Of a stretch of DNA of 64,000 bases, positions 51,653 through 59,633 are shown one piece after another. The stretch is from Burkholderiaceae bacterium (GTDB lineage Bacteria; Pseudomonadota; Gammaproteobacteria; Burkholderiales; Burkholderiaceae_C), in the NCBI GenBank assembly GCA_017992055.1, contig JAGOPK010000002.1, positions 186,001-250,000 of the forward strand, written 5' to 3'. The notes beneath the pieces are model-generated. The model was not told the DNA's origin. It was given only the letters and a program-made list of their open reading frames with translations, and made no database searches. The number at the start of each line of letters is the position of its first letter. Within the stretch, counting starts at the first letter, position 1. Position numbers and translations under genes: made by a program.

Positions 51653-53266
51653 CAGCTCTTCGGGCGCCAGCGGCGCCAGCAGCTTGAGCAGCAGCAGGGT
51701 CAGGCGGTCGGCCTCGGGCTCCTCGGTCAGCACCACCTCGCCGTCGTCGTCGTTGGCCACCCACTGCAGGCCCTGGCCGCCGGTGCGCAGCATCACCTGG
51801 TAGCTGGCCTGCAGCTTGTCCAGGTCCATCAGGCGCAGGATCTCGCGCGCCAGCGGCGGGCTGTCGATGAACACGCCCATCTCGGTGTTGTGCTTCTCCG
51901 AGCGCGGATCGAAGTTCATCGAGCCCAGGAACACCAGGCGCTTGTCGATCACCGCGGTCTTGGCATGCAGGCGGCTGTGCGCATTGCGGAACACCATCAG
52001 CCGCTTGCTGCGCTGGGCGCGGCCGGGGCTCAGCTCGTGCAGTTCCACACCCAGGCGCAGCATCGGCTCGCGGTAGCGCTCGTAGCCGATGTGCACCAGC
52101 GGCTCGTCGGTGGCGGCCAGCGAATTGGTCAGCACCCGCAGCTTGATCTTGCGCGCGCGCAGCTCGGCGAACAGCTCCATGCCCTTGTCGCCGGGGATCA
52201 GATAGGGCGTGGTCATGATGACCTCGCTGCGCGCCCGGCGCATCAGCTCGATGACGTTGTAGCGCACCGATTCCACGTCCACCAGCGGCACCAGGCCATA
52301 GCTGGCGCCCATGCCCTTGATGCGCTCGGGCGCATCGGCATAGGCCCAGGCCTGGGCCCAGACCAGGCCCAGCCGGCCGGCGTCCAGGTCTTCGGCGATG
52401 GGCCCATAGCCCAGCGCGTCGTAGTCCGGCGGCGGTGCCTGCGCCGGGATGTCGGCGGTGATGGCCTCGAACTGCTGCTGCAGCGCCGGCCGCGACAGCT
52501 CGGTGCGGGCGATGGCGGCCACCGGGAACACCACCGGGCTGTTCCAGTAGTCGTCGAAGTAGGTCGCCAGCTCGGTGACGATGGGGCCGGTGGCAAAGGT
52601 GTCCAGGTCGACGAAGTTGGCCTGCTCGTGGCGCAGGTAGTACTCGTTGGCGATGTTGCGGCCACCGGTCACGGCCATCGCGCCATCGGCGATCAGCAGC
52701 TTGTTGTGCATGCGCCGGTTGACGCGGCCGAACTCGTGGGCCGAGCGCAGAAAGCGCGTCAGAAAGAAGTCGCGCCCGCCCGGAAAGGGGTTGAACAGCC
52801 GCACCTCGACATTCGGATGCGCGGCCAGGCCCAGCAGCGTCGGGTCCAGGTTCTCGGTGTACAGGTCGTCGACCAAGAGGCGCACGCGCACGCCGCGCAG
52901 CCCGGCATCACGCAGTTCGCGCAGCAGCAAATGGCCGACCTCGTCGTCGGCGATGTGGTAGTACTGCACGTCCACCGACTGCTCGGCGCGGCGGATCAGC
53001 TGCAGCCGCGTGTCCAGCGCGAACGGCGCGCCGGGCAGCAAGCGAAAGCCCGACAGCCCCGGCTCGGGCTGGGACACCGCGGCGATGCGGCCCAGCGTGG
53101 TGGCGCTGCTGGCATGCAAGGCCATGGCCGGTGGCCGCTCCACGCTGCGCGGCAGGTAGGCGCAGGCCGACAGCAGCAGCGCCAGCATGGCCAGCAGGCC
53201 GCCGCGCAGCAGACGGGGCCAGGGCAGGACGGAAACGGCGGTGCACAACGGCAGCAGCAGGGTCAT
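51647..53266 (-). CDS. Phospholipase D family lipoprotein (cardiolipin synthase C-like)
   Basis: A 539-residue protein with a lipoprotein signal: the lipobox LLSAC puts the lipidated cysteine at 35. Two PLD HKD motifs are present, RMHNKLLIADGAMAVTGGRN and RLHAKTAVIDKRLVFLGSMNFDPRS, which together form one active site. Other segments, such as SVDVQYYHIADDEVG and SEVIMTTPYLIPGDKGMELF, match ClsC/YmdC-type enzymes, which condense phosphatidylglycerol and phosphatidylethanolamine to cardiolipin. An exported phosphodiesterase is an alternative. E. coli ClsC is paired with YmdB, which is absent here. Divergent from the peroxiredoxin gene. Confidence 0.87.
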   Translation of the reverse strand: MTLLLPLCTAVSVLPWPRLLRGGLLAMLALLLSACAYLPRSVERPPAMALHASSATTLGRIAAVSQPEPGLSGFRLLPGAPFALDTRLQLIRRAEQSVDVQYYHIADDEVGHLLLRELRDAGLRGVRVRLLVDDLYTENLDPTLLGLAAHPNVEVRLFNPFPGGRDFFLTRFLRSAHEFGRVNRRMHNKLLIADGAMAVTGGRNIANEYYLRHEQANFVDLDTFATGPIVTELATYFDDYWNSPVVFPVAAIARTELSRPALQQQFEAITADIPAQAPPPDYDALGYGPIAEDLDAGRLGLVWAQAWAYADAPERIKGMGASYGLVPLVDVESVRYNVIELMRRARSEVIMTTPYLIPGDKGMELFAELRARKIKLRVLTNSLAATDEPLVHIGYERYREPMLRLGVELHELSPGRAQRSKRLMVFRNAHSRLHAKTAVIDKRLVFLGSMNFDPRSEKHNTEMGVFIDSPPLAREILRLMDLDKLQASYQVMLRTGGQGLQWVANDDDGEVVLTEEPEADRLTLLLLKLLAPLAPEELL

Positions 53267-53307
53267 GGCGGCCGCATGATATCGACGCGCTGGGTATCAT
53301 CGCCAGC

Positions 53308-53880
53308 ATGTTGTCAGCCCCCGTCACCACCGCCCTGCCCGTGCTGCGCCGCCTGGCCGTGGTCGGCTGCCTGTTGGCCCTGCTGCCCAGCGCACAGGCG
53401 GCGCTGGACGTGGGCGACAAGGCGCCCGATTTCACGCTGGAGGCGGCGCTGGGCGGCCAGCCGATCCGCTTTGCGCTGGCCGAGGCGCTGAAGTCCGGAC
53501 CGGTGGTGCTGTACTTCTTTCCGGCGGCGTTTTCCACCGGCTGCACCATCGAGGCCCACCAGTTCGCCGAGGCCACCGACTCCTTCAAGGCCCTGGGCGC
53601 CACCGTCATCGGCGTGTCACACGACGACCTGGCCACGCTGAAGCGCTTCTCGGTCACCGAATGCCGCAACAAGTTCGCGGTGGCCGCCGACGCCGACCAG
53701 AAGGTGTCCAAGGCCTATGACGCGGTGCTGGCGCTGAAGCCCGACTATGCCAACCGCACCACCTACCTGATCTCGCCGGACGGCAAGATCCAGTTCCAGT
53801 TCACCAGCCTCAACCCCTACCGCCACGTGACCAATACGATGAATGCGTTGAAGGTCTGGATGGCCCGCAAGCCCTCCTGA
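53308..53880 (+). CDS. Exported peroxiredoxin (AhpC/TSA, BCP-like)
   Basis: A 190-residue thioredoxin-fold peroxidase with a signal peptide (about residues 1-31, ending PSAQA). The peroxidatic cysteine is in FFPAAFSTGCTIEAHQF, where BCP proteins have T-P-G-C-T. A second cysteine in TECRNKF could be the resolving one. The GDKAPDFTLEA N-terminus and VIGVSHDDLATLKRF segment are typical. It should reduce hydroperoxides in the periplasm with an unknown reductant. It is divergent from the phospholipase gene (41 bases) and 15 bases before the SET-domain gene. Confidence 0.88.
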   Translation: MLSAPVTTALPVLRRLAVVGCLLALLPSAQAALDVGDKAPDFTLEAALGGQPIRFALAEALKSGPVVLYFFPAAFSTGCTIEAHQFAEATDSFKALGATVIGVSHDDLATLKRFSVTECRNKFAVAADADQKVSKAYDAVLALKPDYANRTTYLISPDGKIQFQFTSLNPYRHVTNTMNALKVWMARKPS

Positions 53881-53895
53881 GCACCGGGGCCGCAG

Positions 53896-54321
53896 ATGGC
53901 GCTGGCCGAGCGACCGCCCTACCAGAAGTACGAGGTGCAGGTGAAGCGCAGCCGCATCGACGGCTTCGGCGTGTTTGCGCTGGAACCGGTGCCGCCGCAC
54001 CGCAAGATCGGCGAGATCCGCGGCGAGCGCATCAGCGTGGCCGAGGCCCGGCGCCGCGCCGCCGGCCAACAGCGCATCATGATCGTCGAGGTCTCGCCGC
54101 GGCATGCGGTGGATGCGTCGAAGTCCGGCGACCCGATGCGCTTCACCAACCACAGCTGCCAGGCCAATGCGCGGCTGCAGATCCGCGACGGCCGCATCGA
54201 GTTCTACAGCCTGCGCGAGATCGCCCCCGGCGAAGAACTCACCGTCAACTACGGCGAAACCCACCACGAGGGCACGCTGGCCTGCCGCTGCGGCGCGCCG
54301 GGCTGCATCGGCTGGCTGTAG
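53896..54321 (+). CDS. SET-domain protein (putative protein-lysine methyltransferase)
   Basis: A compact 141-residue SET-domain protein. It has the N-terminal YEVQVKRSRIDGFGVFALEPV strand pair, the pseudoknot motif RFTNHSCQANARLQ (N85-H86-S87-C88), and the second motif PGEELTVNYG with the catalytic-type tyrosine Y119. The post-SET cysteines CRCGAPGCIGWL (C130, C132, C137) would coordinate one zinc with C88. All elements of an active S-adenosylmethionine-dependent lysine methyltransferase are visible. The substrate is unknown; bacteria lack nucleosomes. It follows the peroxiredoxin gene and precedes dapC by 40 bases. Confidence 0.88.
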   Translation: MALAERPPYQKYEVQVKRSRIDGFGVFALEPVPPHRKIGEIRGERISVAEARRRAAGQQRIMIVEVSPRHAVDASKSGDPMRFTNHSCQANARLQIRDGRIEFYSLREIAPGEELTVNYGETHHEGTLACRCGAPGCIGWL

Positions 54322-54347
54322 CCGGCCGCCGGCGCCGCGCCGGCCCC

Positions 54348-54353
54348 GATAAT
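54348..54353 (+). promoter_or_regulatory. -10-like box (GATAAT) directly before dapC
   Basis: GATAAT is followed by CCGCGCCC and the dapC ATG, a spacing that predicts a leaderless or nearly leaderless transcript. No -35 element is evident. Confidence 0.45.
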
Positions 54354-54361
54354 CCGCGCCC

Positions 54362-55591
54362 ATGAACCCGCTGCTGGGCAAGCTCCACCCCTACCCCTTC
54401 GAACGCTGGCGTGCGCTGACCGCCGGCATCACCCCCAATGCCGATCTGCGGCCCATCAGCCTGGGCATCGGCGAGCCGCGCCACGCCACGCCGCCGCTGG
54501 TGCTGGACGCGCTGGCGGCCAGCGTGGCCGGCCTGGCGGTTTATCCACCCACCGCCGGCTCGCTGGAGCTGCGCCAGGCCTGTGCCGGCTGGATGCAGCG
54601 CCGCTACGGCCTGGCACTCGATGCCGCCAGCCAGGTGCTGCCGGTCAACGGCTCGCGCGAGGCGCTGTTTGCGCTGGCGCAGACGGTGCTGGACCCGGCC
54701 GAGCGCGAGGCGGTGGTGCTCTGCCCCAATCCGTTCTACCAGATCTACGAGGGCGCGGCCCTGCTGGGCGGGGCCACGCCGGTGTTCGCCAACAGCGACC
54801 CGGCGCGCAACTTCGCGCCGCGCTGGGACCAGATCGCCGCCGCCACCTGGGCCCGCACCCGCCTGGTCTATGTCTGCTCGCCGGGCAATCCCACCGGCGC
54901 GGTGATGCCGCTGGACGAATGGGCGACGCTGTTCGAGCTGAGCGACCGCCACGGCTTCGTCATCGCCAGCGACGAATGCTATTCGGAGATCTATTTCCGC
55001 GACGAGGCGCCGCTGGGCGGCCTGCAGGCGGCCCAGGCCCTGGGCCGCAGCGACTTCAAGAACCTGGTGATGCTGACCAGCCTGTCCAAGCGCAGCAATG
55101 TGCCGGGGCTGCGCGCGGGCTTCGTGGCCGGCGATGCGGCGATCCTGAAGGCCTTTTTGCTCTACCGCACCTACCATGGCTCGGCCATGAGCCCCATCGT
55201 GCAGGCCGCCAGCATCGCCGCCTGGAACGACGAGGCCCATGTGGTGGCCAACCGCGAGCTGTACCGCACCAAGTTCGCCCAGGCCACGCCGGTGCTGGCC
55301 GCCGAGCTGGACGTGGCTCTGCCCGATGCCGGCTTCTACCTCTGGGCGGCGGTGCCGGGCGAAGACGACATCGCCTTCGGCCAGCAACTGCTCGCTCAAT
55401 ACAATGTGGCGGTGCTACCCGGCAGCCTGCTGGCGCGCGAGGCGCAAGGCATCAACCCGGGCCGGGGCCGCATCCGCATGGCCCTGGTGGCCGACACCGC
55501 CGAGTGCCTGGAAGCCGCCCACCGCATTGCCGAATTCACCCGTTCCTACCGCGCCCAACTATCACGCCCTTCTGGGCTGAACACGACATGA
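54362..55591 (+). CDS. dapC: Succinyldiaminopimelate transaminase DapC
   Basis: A 409-residue PLP aminotransferase of fold type I that makes N-succinyl-L,L-diaminopimelate in lysine/peptidoglycan synthesis. It starts [19 protein letters not shown] as betaproteobacterial DapC does, with [42 protein letters not shown] and the Schiff-base lysine in [16 protein letters not shown]. The [10 protein letters not shown] arginine binds the substrate carboxylate. The stop overlaps dapD by four bases (ATGA), which fixes its pathway role. Confidence 0.95.
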   Translation: MNPLLGKLHPYPFERWRALTAGITPNADLRPISLGIGEPRHATPPLVLDALAASVAGLAVYPPTAGSLELRQACAGWMQRRYGLALDAASQVLPVNGSREALFALAQTVLDPAEREAVVLCPNPFYQIYEGAALLGGATPVFANSDPARNFAPRWDQIAAATWARTRLVYVCSPGNPTGAVMPLDEWATLFELSDRHGFVIASDECYSEIYFRDEAPLGGLQAAQALGRSDFKNLVMLTSLSKRSNVPGLRAGFVAGDAAILKAFLLYRTYHGSAMSPIVQAASIAAWNDEAHVVANRELYRTKFAQATPVLAAELDVALPDAGFYLWAAVPGEDDIAFGQQLLAQYNVAVLPGSLLAREAQGINPGRGRIRMALVADTAECLEAAHRIAEFTRSYRAQLSRPSGLNTT

Positions 55592-56421
55592 CCACCGAAT
55601 TGCAGAACCTGATCGACCTGGCCTGGGAAGGCCGTGCCAGCCTGAGCCCCACCGCCGCCGACCCCAAGATCGTCGAGGCCGTCGAGCAGGTCATCGCCGA
55701 CCTCAATGCCGGCCGGCGGCGCGTGGCCGAGCGCCAGGGCGTGGGCCAGTGGACGGTCAACCAATGGCTCAAGAAGGCGGTGCTGCTGAGCTTCCGCCTG
55801 AAGGACAACCATGTGATGCGCGGCGGCGACCTGTCGTTCTTCGACAAGGTGGAGACCAAGTTCACCCACGTCAGCGAGCAGGCCATGCGCGAGACCGGCA
55901 TCCGCGTGGTGCCGCCGGCCGTGGCCCGCCGCGGCAGCTACATCGCCAAGAACGTGGTGCTGATGCCCAGCTACGTGAACATCGGCGCCTATGTCGACGA
56001 AGGCACCATGGTCGACACCTGGGCCACCGTGGGCAGCTGCGCCCAGATCGGCAAGGGCGTGCACCTGTCGGGCGGCGTGGGCATCGGCGGCGTGCTCGAA
56101 CCCCTGCAGGCCAATCCCACCATCATCGAGGACAACTGCTTCATCGGCGCCCGCTCCGAGGTGGTGGAAGGCGTGATCGTCGAGGAGAACTCGGTGCTGG
56201 GCATGGGCGTGTACCTGGGCCAGAGCACGCCGATCTTCAACCGCGAGACGGGCGAGATCAGCTATGGCCGCGTGCCCAGCGGCAGCGTGGTGGTGTCGGG
56301 CAACCTGCCCAAGACCACCGCCGACGGCACGCCCTACAGCATGTACGCGGCCATCATCGTCAAGCGCGTGGACGCGCAGACGCGCAGCAAGACCAGCATC
56401 AACGACCTGCTGCGTCCTTGA
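55588..56421 (+). CDS. dapD: Tetrahydrodipicolinate N-succinyltransferase DapD
   Basis: A 277-residue left-handed parallel beta-helix acyltransferase, using succinyl-CoA and 2,3,4,5-tetrahydrodipicolinate in the succinylase branch of lysine synthesis. The N-terminal [12 protein letters not shown] and [18 protein letters not shown] are family-typical. Hexapeptide repeats run from [23 protein letters not shown] through [28 protein letters not shown] to [17 protein letters not shown]. It is coupled to dapC. The next step, DapE, is not encoded in the window. Confidence 0.97.
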   Translation: MTTELQNLIDLAWEGRASLSPTAADPKIVEAVEQVIADLNAGRRRVAERQGVGQWTVNQWLKKAVLLSFRLKDNHVMRGGDLSFFDKVETKFTHVSEQAMRETGIRVVPPAVARRGSYIAKNVVLMPSYVNIGAYVDEGTMVDTWATVGSCAQIGKGVHLSGGVGIGGVLEPLQANPTIIEDNCFIGARSEVVEGVIVEENSVLGMGVYLGQSTPIFNRETGEISYGRVPSGSVVVSGNLPKTTADGTPYSMYAAIIVKRVDAQTRSKTSINDLLRP

Positions 56422-56458
56422 TCCACCGGCACCGGCACCACGTCGCACGGGAGAGCAC

Positions 56459-57652
56459 ATGAGCAGTCGCATGGAAAAGATCATGCGCATCATGGCCGAG
56501 CGCCAGGCCTCGGACGTGTTCCTGTCGGCCAACATGCCGGTGCTGATCAAGATCCACGGTCAGATGCTGCAGCTGTCGGACCAGGTGCTGACGCCGCAGC
56601 AGCCGCGCCAGCTGCTGTCCGAGGTGCTGACGCCGCTGCAGCTGGAAGAACTGGACGAGACCGGCGAGCTGAACCTGGCCGTGGCCCTGCAGCAGGTGGG
56701 CAGCTTCCGGCTGTCGGCCTTCAAGCAGCGCGGCTCGATTGCCGGCGTGGTGCGCCACATCCCGCACAGCATCCCGCCGCTGGAAAGCCTGCACCTGCCC
56801 GAGATCCTGGGCCAGCTGGTGCTGGAAAAGCGCGGCCTGATCCTGATGGTGGGCGCCACCGGCTCGGGCAAGAGCACCACGCTGGCCTCGATGCTGGAAC
56901 TGCGCAACCGCACGCTGCCGGGCCACATCCTGACCATCGAGGACCCGATCGAGTTCCTGTTCCAGAGCAAGAAGTGCGTGGTCAACCAGCGCGAGATCGG
57001 CCGCGACACCGAGTCGTTCCAGGTGGCGCTGCGCAATGCGCTGCGCCAGGCGCCCGACTGCATCATGATCGGCGAGATCCGCGACCGCGAGACCATGTCG
57101 GCGGCGCTGAGCTATGCGCTGTCGGGGCACCTGGTGCTGGCCTCGATGCATGCCAACAACAGCTACCACGCGCTGGGCCGCATCCTGTCGTTCTATCCGC
57201 CCGAGACCCGCGCCGTGCTGCTGGGTGACCTGGCCGCCGGCCTGCGTGCCATCGTCTCGCAGCGATTGCTGCGCTCGGCCGGCGGCGGCCGCATCCCGGC
57301 GGTGGAGGTGCTGATCAACAACAACCTGGTGTCCGAGCTGATCGAGAAGAACGACTTCCCGGGCATCAAGGACGCGATGGAGCGCTCCCTGGTCGAGGGC
57401 TCGCGCACCTTCGAGGAAGACATCGCCCGCCTGATCCTGTCCGGCGAGATCAGCCGCGACGAAGGCCTGGGCAATGCCGACTCCACCACCGACCTGCTGT
57501 ACCGGCTGCAGAACCAGACCGCCGCCACCACGCGCACACCGCCCAAGCGCGAAGAAAGCGACGAGGCCCAGTTCACCGACTTCATCGTCGAGGTGCGCGC
57601 CGAGGGCAGCGGACCGCGGCGCATGAGCGACCTGCCGCCGATCATCCCGTGA
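56459..57652 (+). CDS. PilT/PilU-family type IV pilus ATPase
   Basis: A 397-residue secretion-type ATPase. Walker A is GATGSGKSTTLA (about 131-142), the Asp box LTIEDPIEFLF, Walker B IMIGEIRDRETM, and the His box SGHLVLASMHANNSYHALGRI. The C-terminus diverges from PilT and resembles PilU, with an acidic tail (KREESDEAQFTDFIVEV). PilU supports pilus retraction together with PilT. A GGGAGAGC lies upstream of the ATG. In Burkholderiales this ATPase is commonly found between dapD and the dapE/prmB genes, apart from the main pil loci. Confidence 0.9.
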   Translation: MSSRMEKIMRIMAERQASDVFLSANMPVLIKIHGQMLQLSDQVLTPQQPRQLLSEVLTPLQLEELDETGELNLAVALQQVGSFRLSAFKQRGSIAGVVRHIPHSIPPLESLHLPEILGQLVLEKRGLILMVGATGSGKSTTLASMLELRNRTLPGHILTIEDPIEFLFQSKKCVVNQREIGRDTESFQVALRNALRQAPDCIMIGEIRDRETMSAALSYALSGHLVLASMHANNSYHALGRILSFYPPETRAVLLGDLAAGLRAIVSQRLLRSAGGGRIPAVEVLINNNLVSELIEKNDFPGIKDAMERSLVEGSRTFEEDIARLILSGEISRDEGLGNADSTTDLLYRLQNQTAATTRTPPKREESDEAQFTDFIVEVRAEGSGPRRMSDLPPIIP

Positions 57653-57656
57653 AGCC

Positions 57657-58541
57657 ATGACCGTCATCGAACTGATCGAGCGCTGCAGCGCCCGCCTCAC
57701 CGAGGCGGGCGTTTGCTTTGGGCATGGCACGGCCAATGCCTTCGACGAGGCCGCCTGGCTGGTGCTGTGGCGTCTGGGCCTGCCGCTGGATGCGCTGGAC
57801 GAGGTGGCCGAGCAAACGGTGGACGCCGGGCAGCAGGCCGCCGCCGAGGCCCTGGTGCAAGAGCGCATCACCAGCCGCCGCCCGGCCGCCTACCTGACCG
57901 GCGAGGCCTGGCTGCAGGGCGTGCCGTTCACGGTGGACGAGCGCGTGATCGTGCCGCGCAGCTTCATCGCCGAGCTGATCGCCGACGGCAGCATCGACCC
58001 CTGGCTCAGCGAGCACACCCGGCAAGTGCTGGACCTGTGCACCGGCAATGGCAGCCTGGCAGTGCTGGCCGCCCTGGCCTGGCCCGAGGTGCGGGTGGAT
58101 GCCGCCGACCTCAGCGCCGATGCGCTGGCCGTGGCGGCGCTGAATGTGCAGCGCCACGGCCTGGACCAGCGCATTGCGCTGCACCAAGGCGATGGCCTGG
58201 CCGCGGTGGCCGGGCGCCGCTACGACCTGGTGCTGTGCAACCCGCCCTATGTGAATGCCGAATCGATGGCCGCGCTGCCGGCCGAGTTCCGCGCCGAGCC
58301 GGCGCTGGCACTCGACGGCAACCCGGATGGCGGCGTCGATGGCATGGACTTCATCCGCCACCTGCTGCGCGAACTGCCGGCGCAGCTGAACCCGGGCGGC
58401 GTGCTGGTGCTGGAGATCGGCCACGAGCGCGCCCATTTCGAGGCTGCCTTCCCCGGCCTGGAGCCGGTGTGGCTGGCCACCAGCGCCGGCGACGACATGG
58501 TGCTGCTGCTGACCGACGAGATGCTGCGCGCCCGGCCTTGA
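57657..58541 (+). CDS. prmB: 50S ribosomal protein L3 glutamine methyltransferase PrmB
   Basis: A 294-residue N5-glutamine methyltransferase. The SAM site is VLDLCTGNGSLAVLAA and the catalytic motif is LVLCNPPYVNAESM (NPPY near 194-198). The N-terminal helical part carries the substrate domain, including RRPAAYLTGEAWLQGVPFTVDERVIVPRS, where HemK/PrmC/PrmB proteins share the wording. PrmB methylates ribosomal protein L3, which helps ribosome assembly. It is preferred over PrmC because of the N-terminal form and its neighbours. Four bases separate it from the pilU-like stop. Confidence 0.92.
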   Translation: MTVIELIERCSARLTEAGVCFGHGTANAFDEAAWLVLWRLGLPLDALDEVAEQTVDAGQQAAAEALVQERITSRRPAAYLTGEAWLQGVPFTVDERVIVPRSFIAELIADGSIDPWLSEHTRQVLDLCTGNGSLAVLAALAWPEVRVDAADLSADALAVAALNVQRHGLDQRIALHQGDGLAAVAGRRYDLVLCNPPYVNAESMAALPAEFRAEPALALDGNPDGGVDGMDFIRHLLRELPAQLNPGGVLVLEIGHERAHFEAAFPGLEPVWLATSAGDDMVLLLTDEMLRARP

Positions 58542-58563
58542 GCCCCATCCACAGGAGACCGAC

Positions 58564-59622
58564 ATGCTGCCCACCCAGATGCACGCCGCCGTGATGCAGG
58601 GCTTCGGCCAGCCGCTGGCGCTGCGCCAGCAGCCGCTGCCCGAGCCGGCCGAGGACGAGGTGCTGCTGCAGGTGCGCGCCTGTGGCGTCTGCCATTCCGA
58701 CCTGCACATCCTCGACGGCGATACGCCGGCCTTCAAGCCCATCACCAAGCCGGAGCTGATCCCCGGCCACGAGGTCGTGGGCACGGTGCTGCGCCTGGGC
58801 ACCGGCGTCAGGCAGCTGGCCCTGGGCCAGCGAGTCGGCGTGGCCTGGATGCACTGGTCCTGCGGCCAGTGCGAGCTGTGCCGCGACGGCATGGAGAACC
58901 TGTGCCGCCAGACCAGCATCACCGGCCTGCGCGTGAACGGAGGCTATGCCCAGTACATGGTGGCCAAGGCCGACTTCGCGATCCCGGTGCCCGATGCGCT
59001 GGACGATGCCGAGGCCGCGCCGCTGTTCTGCGCCGGCGTCACCTCCTACCGCGCCGTGACCCATGCCGGCGTGCAGACCGGCCAGCGCGTGGCGGTGGTC
59101 GGCGTCGGCGGCCTGGGCCATCTGGCGCTGCAGATCGCCCGCGCCCGCGGCGCCGAGGTCATCGCCATCGACGTGGCCGACGACAAGCTGGCCGCGGCCC
59201 GCGCACTGGGCGCGGCCCATGCCTTCGACGCGCGCTCGCCCGAGACGCCGCGTGCGGTGCGCGCCCTGGGCCTGGCCCATGTGGTCATCGTCACCTCGGC
59301 CGCACGCGCCGCCTACGACCTGGCGATCAAGCTGCTGCGCCCGGGCGGCACGCTCAGCGTGGTCGGCCTGCCGCCCGAACCGCTGAGCTTTGCCGCGCTG
59401 CAGATCGTCGGCGGCGAGTTCCGCATCGTCGGCTCGTCGGTGGGCACGCGCGACGACATCCGCGCCACGCTGGCCATGGCCGCGGCCGGCGAGCTGCGCT
59501 GCCATGCCCAGCGCCGGCCGCTGGAGCAGATCAACGAGGTGCTGGACGACATGCGCGCCGGCCGCATCGCCACCCGCACCGTGCTGGACTTCGGCCTCGC
59601 CCGTCCGCACCCCAGCTCCTGA
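58564..59622 (+). CDS. Zinc-dependent alcohol dehydrogenase
   Basis: A 352-residue medium-chain dehydrogenase of the zinc type. The catalytic zinc ligands are in ACGVCHSDLHILDG and IPGHEVVG. The structural zinc lobe is WSCGQCELCRDGMENLC, and the nucleotide fold is VVGVGGLGHLALQIARARG followed by AIDVADDKL. This pattern fits broad-specificity NAD-dependent alcohol dehydrogenases (AdhA-like). An AGGAGA lies before the ATG. It follows prmB by 22 bases, though the functions are unrelated. Confidence 0.9.
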   Translation: MLPTQMHAAVMQGFGQPLALRQQPLPEPAEDEVLLQVRACGVCHSDLHILDGDTPAFKPITKPELIPGHEVVGTVLRLGTGVRQLALGQRVGVAWMHWSCGQCELCRDGMENLCRQTSITGLRVNGGYAQYMVAKADFAIPVPDALDDAEAAPLFCAGVTSYRAVTHAGVQTGQRVAVVGVGGLGHLALQIARARGAEVIAIDVADDKLAAARALGAAHAFDARSPETPRAVRALGLAHVVIVTSAARAAYDLAIKLLRPGGTLSVVGLPPEPLSFAALQIVGGEFRIVGSSVGTRDDIRATLAMAAAGELRCHAQRRPLEQINEVLDDMRAGRIATRTVLDFGLARPHPSS

Positions 59623-59633
59623 TTCCCCCTGTC

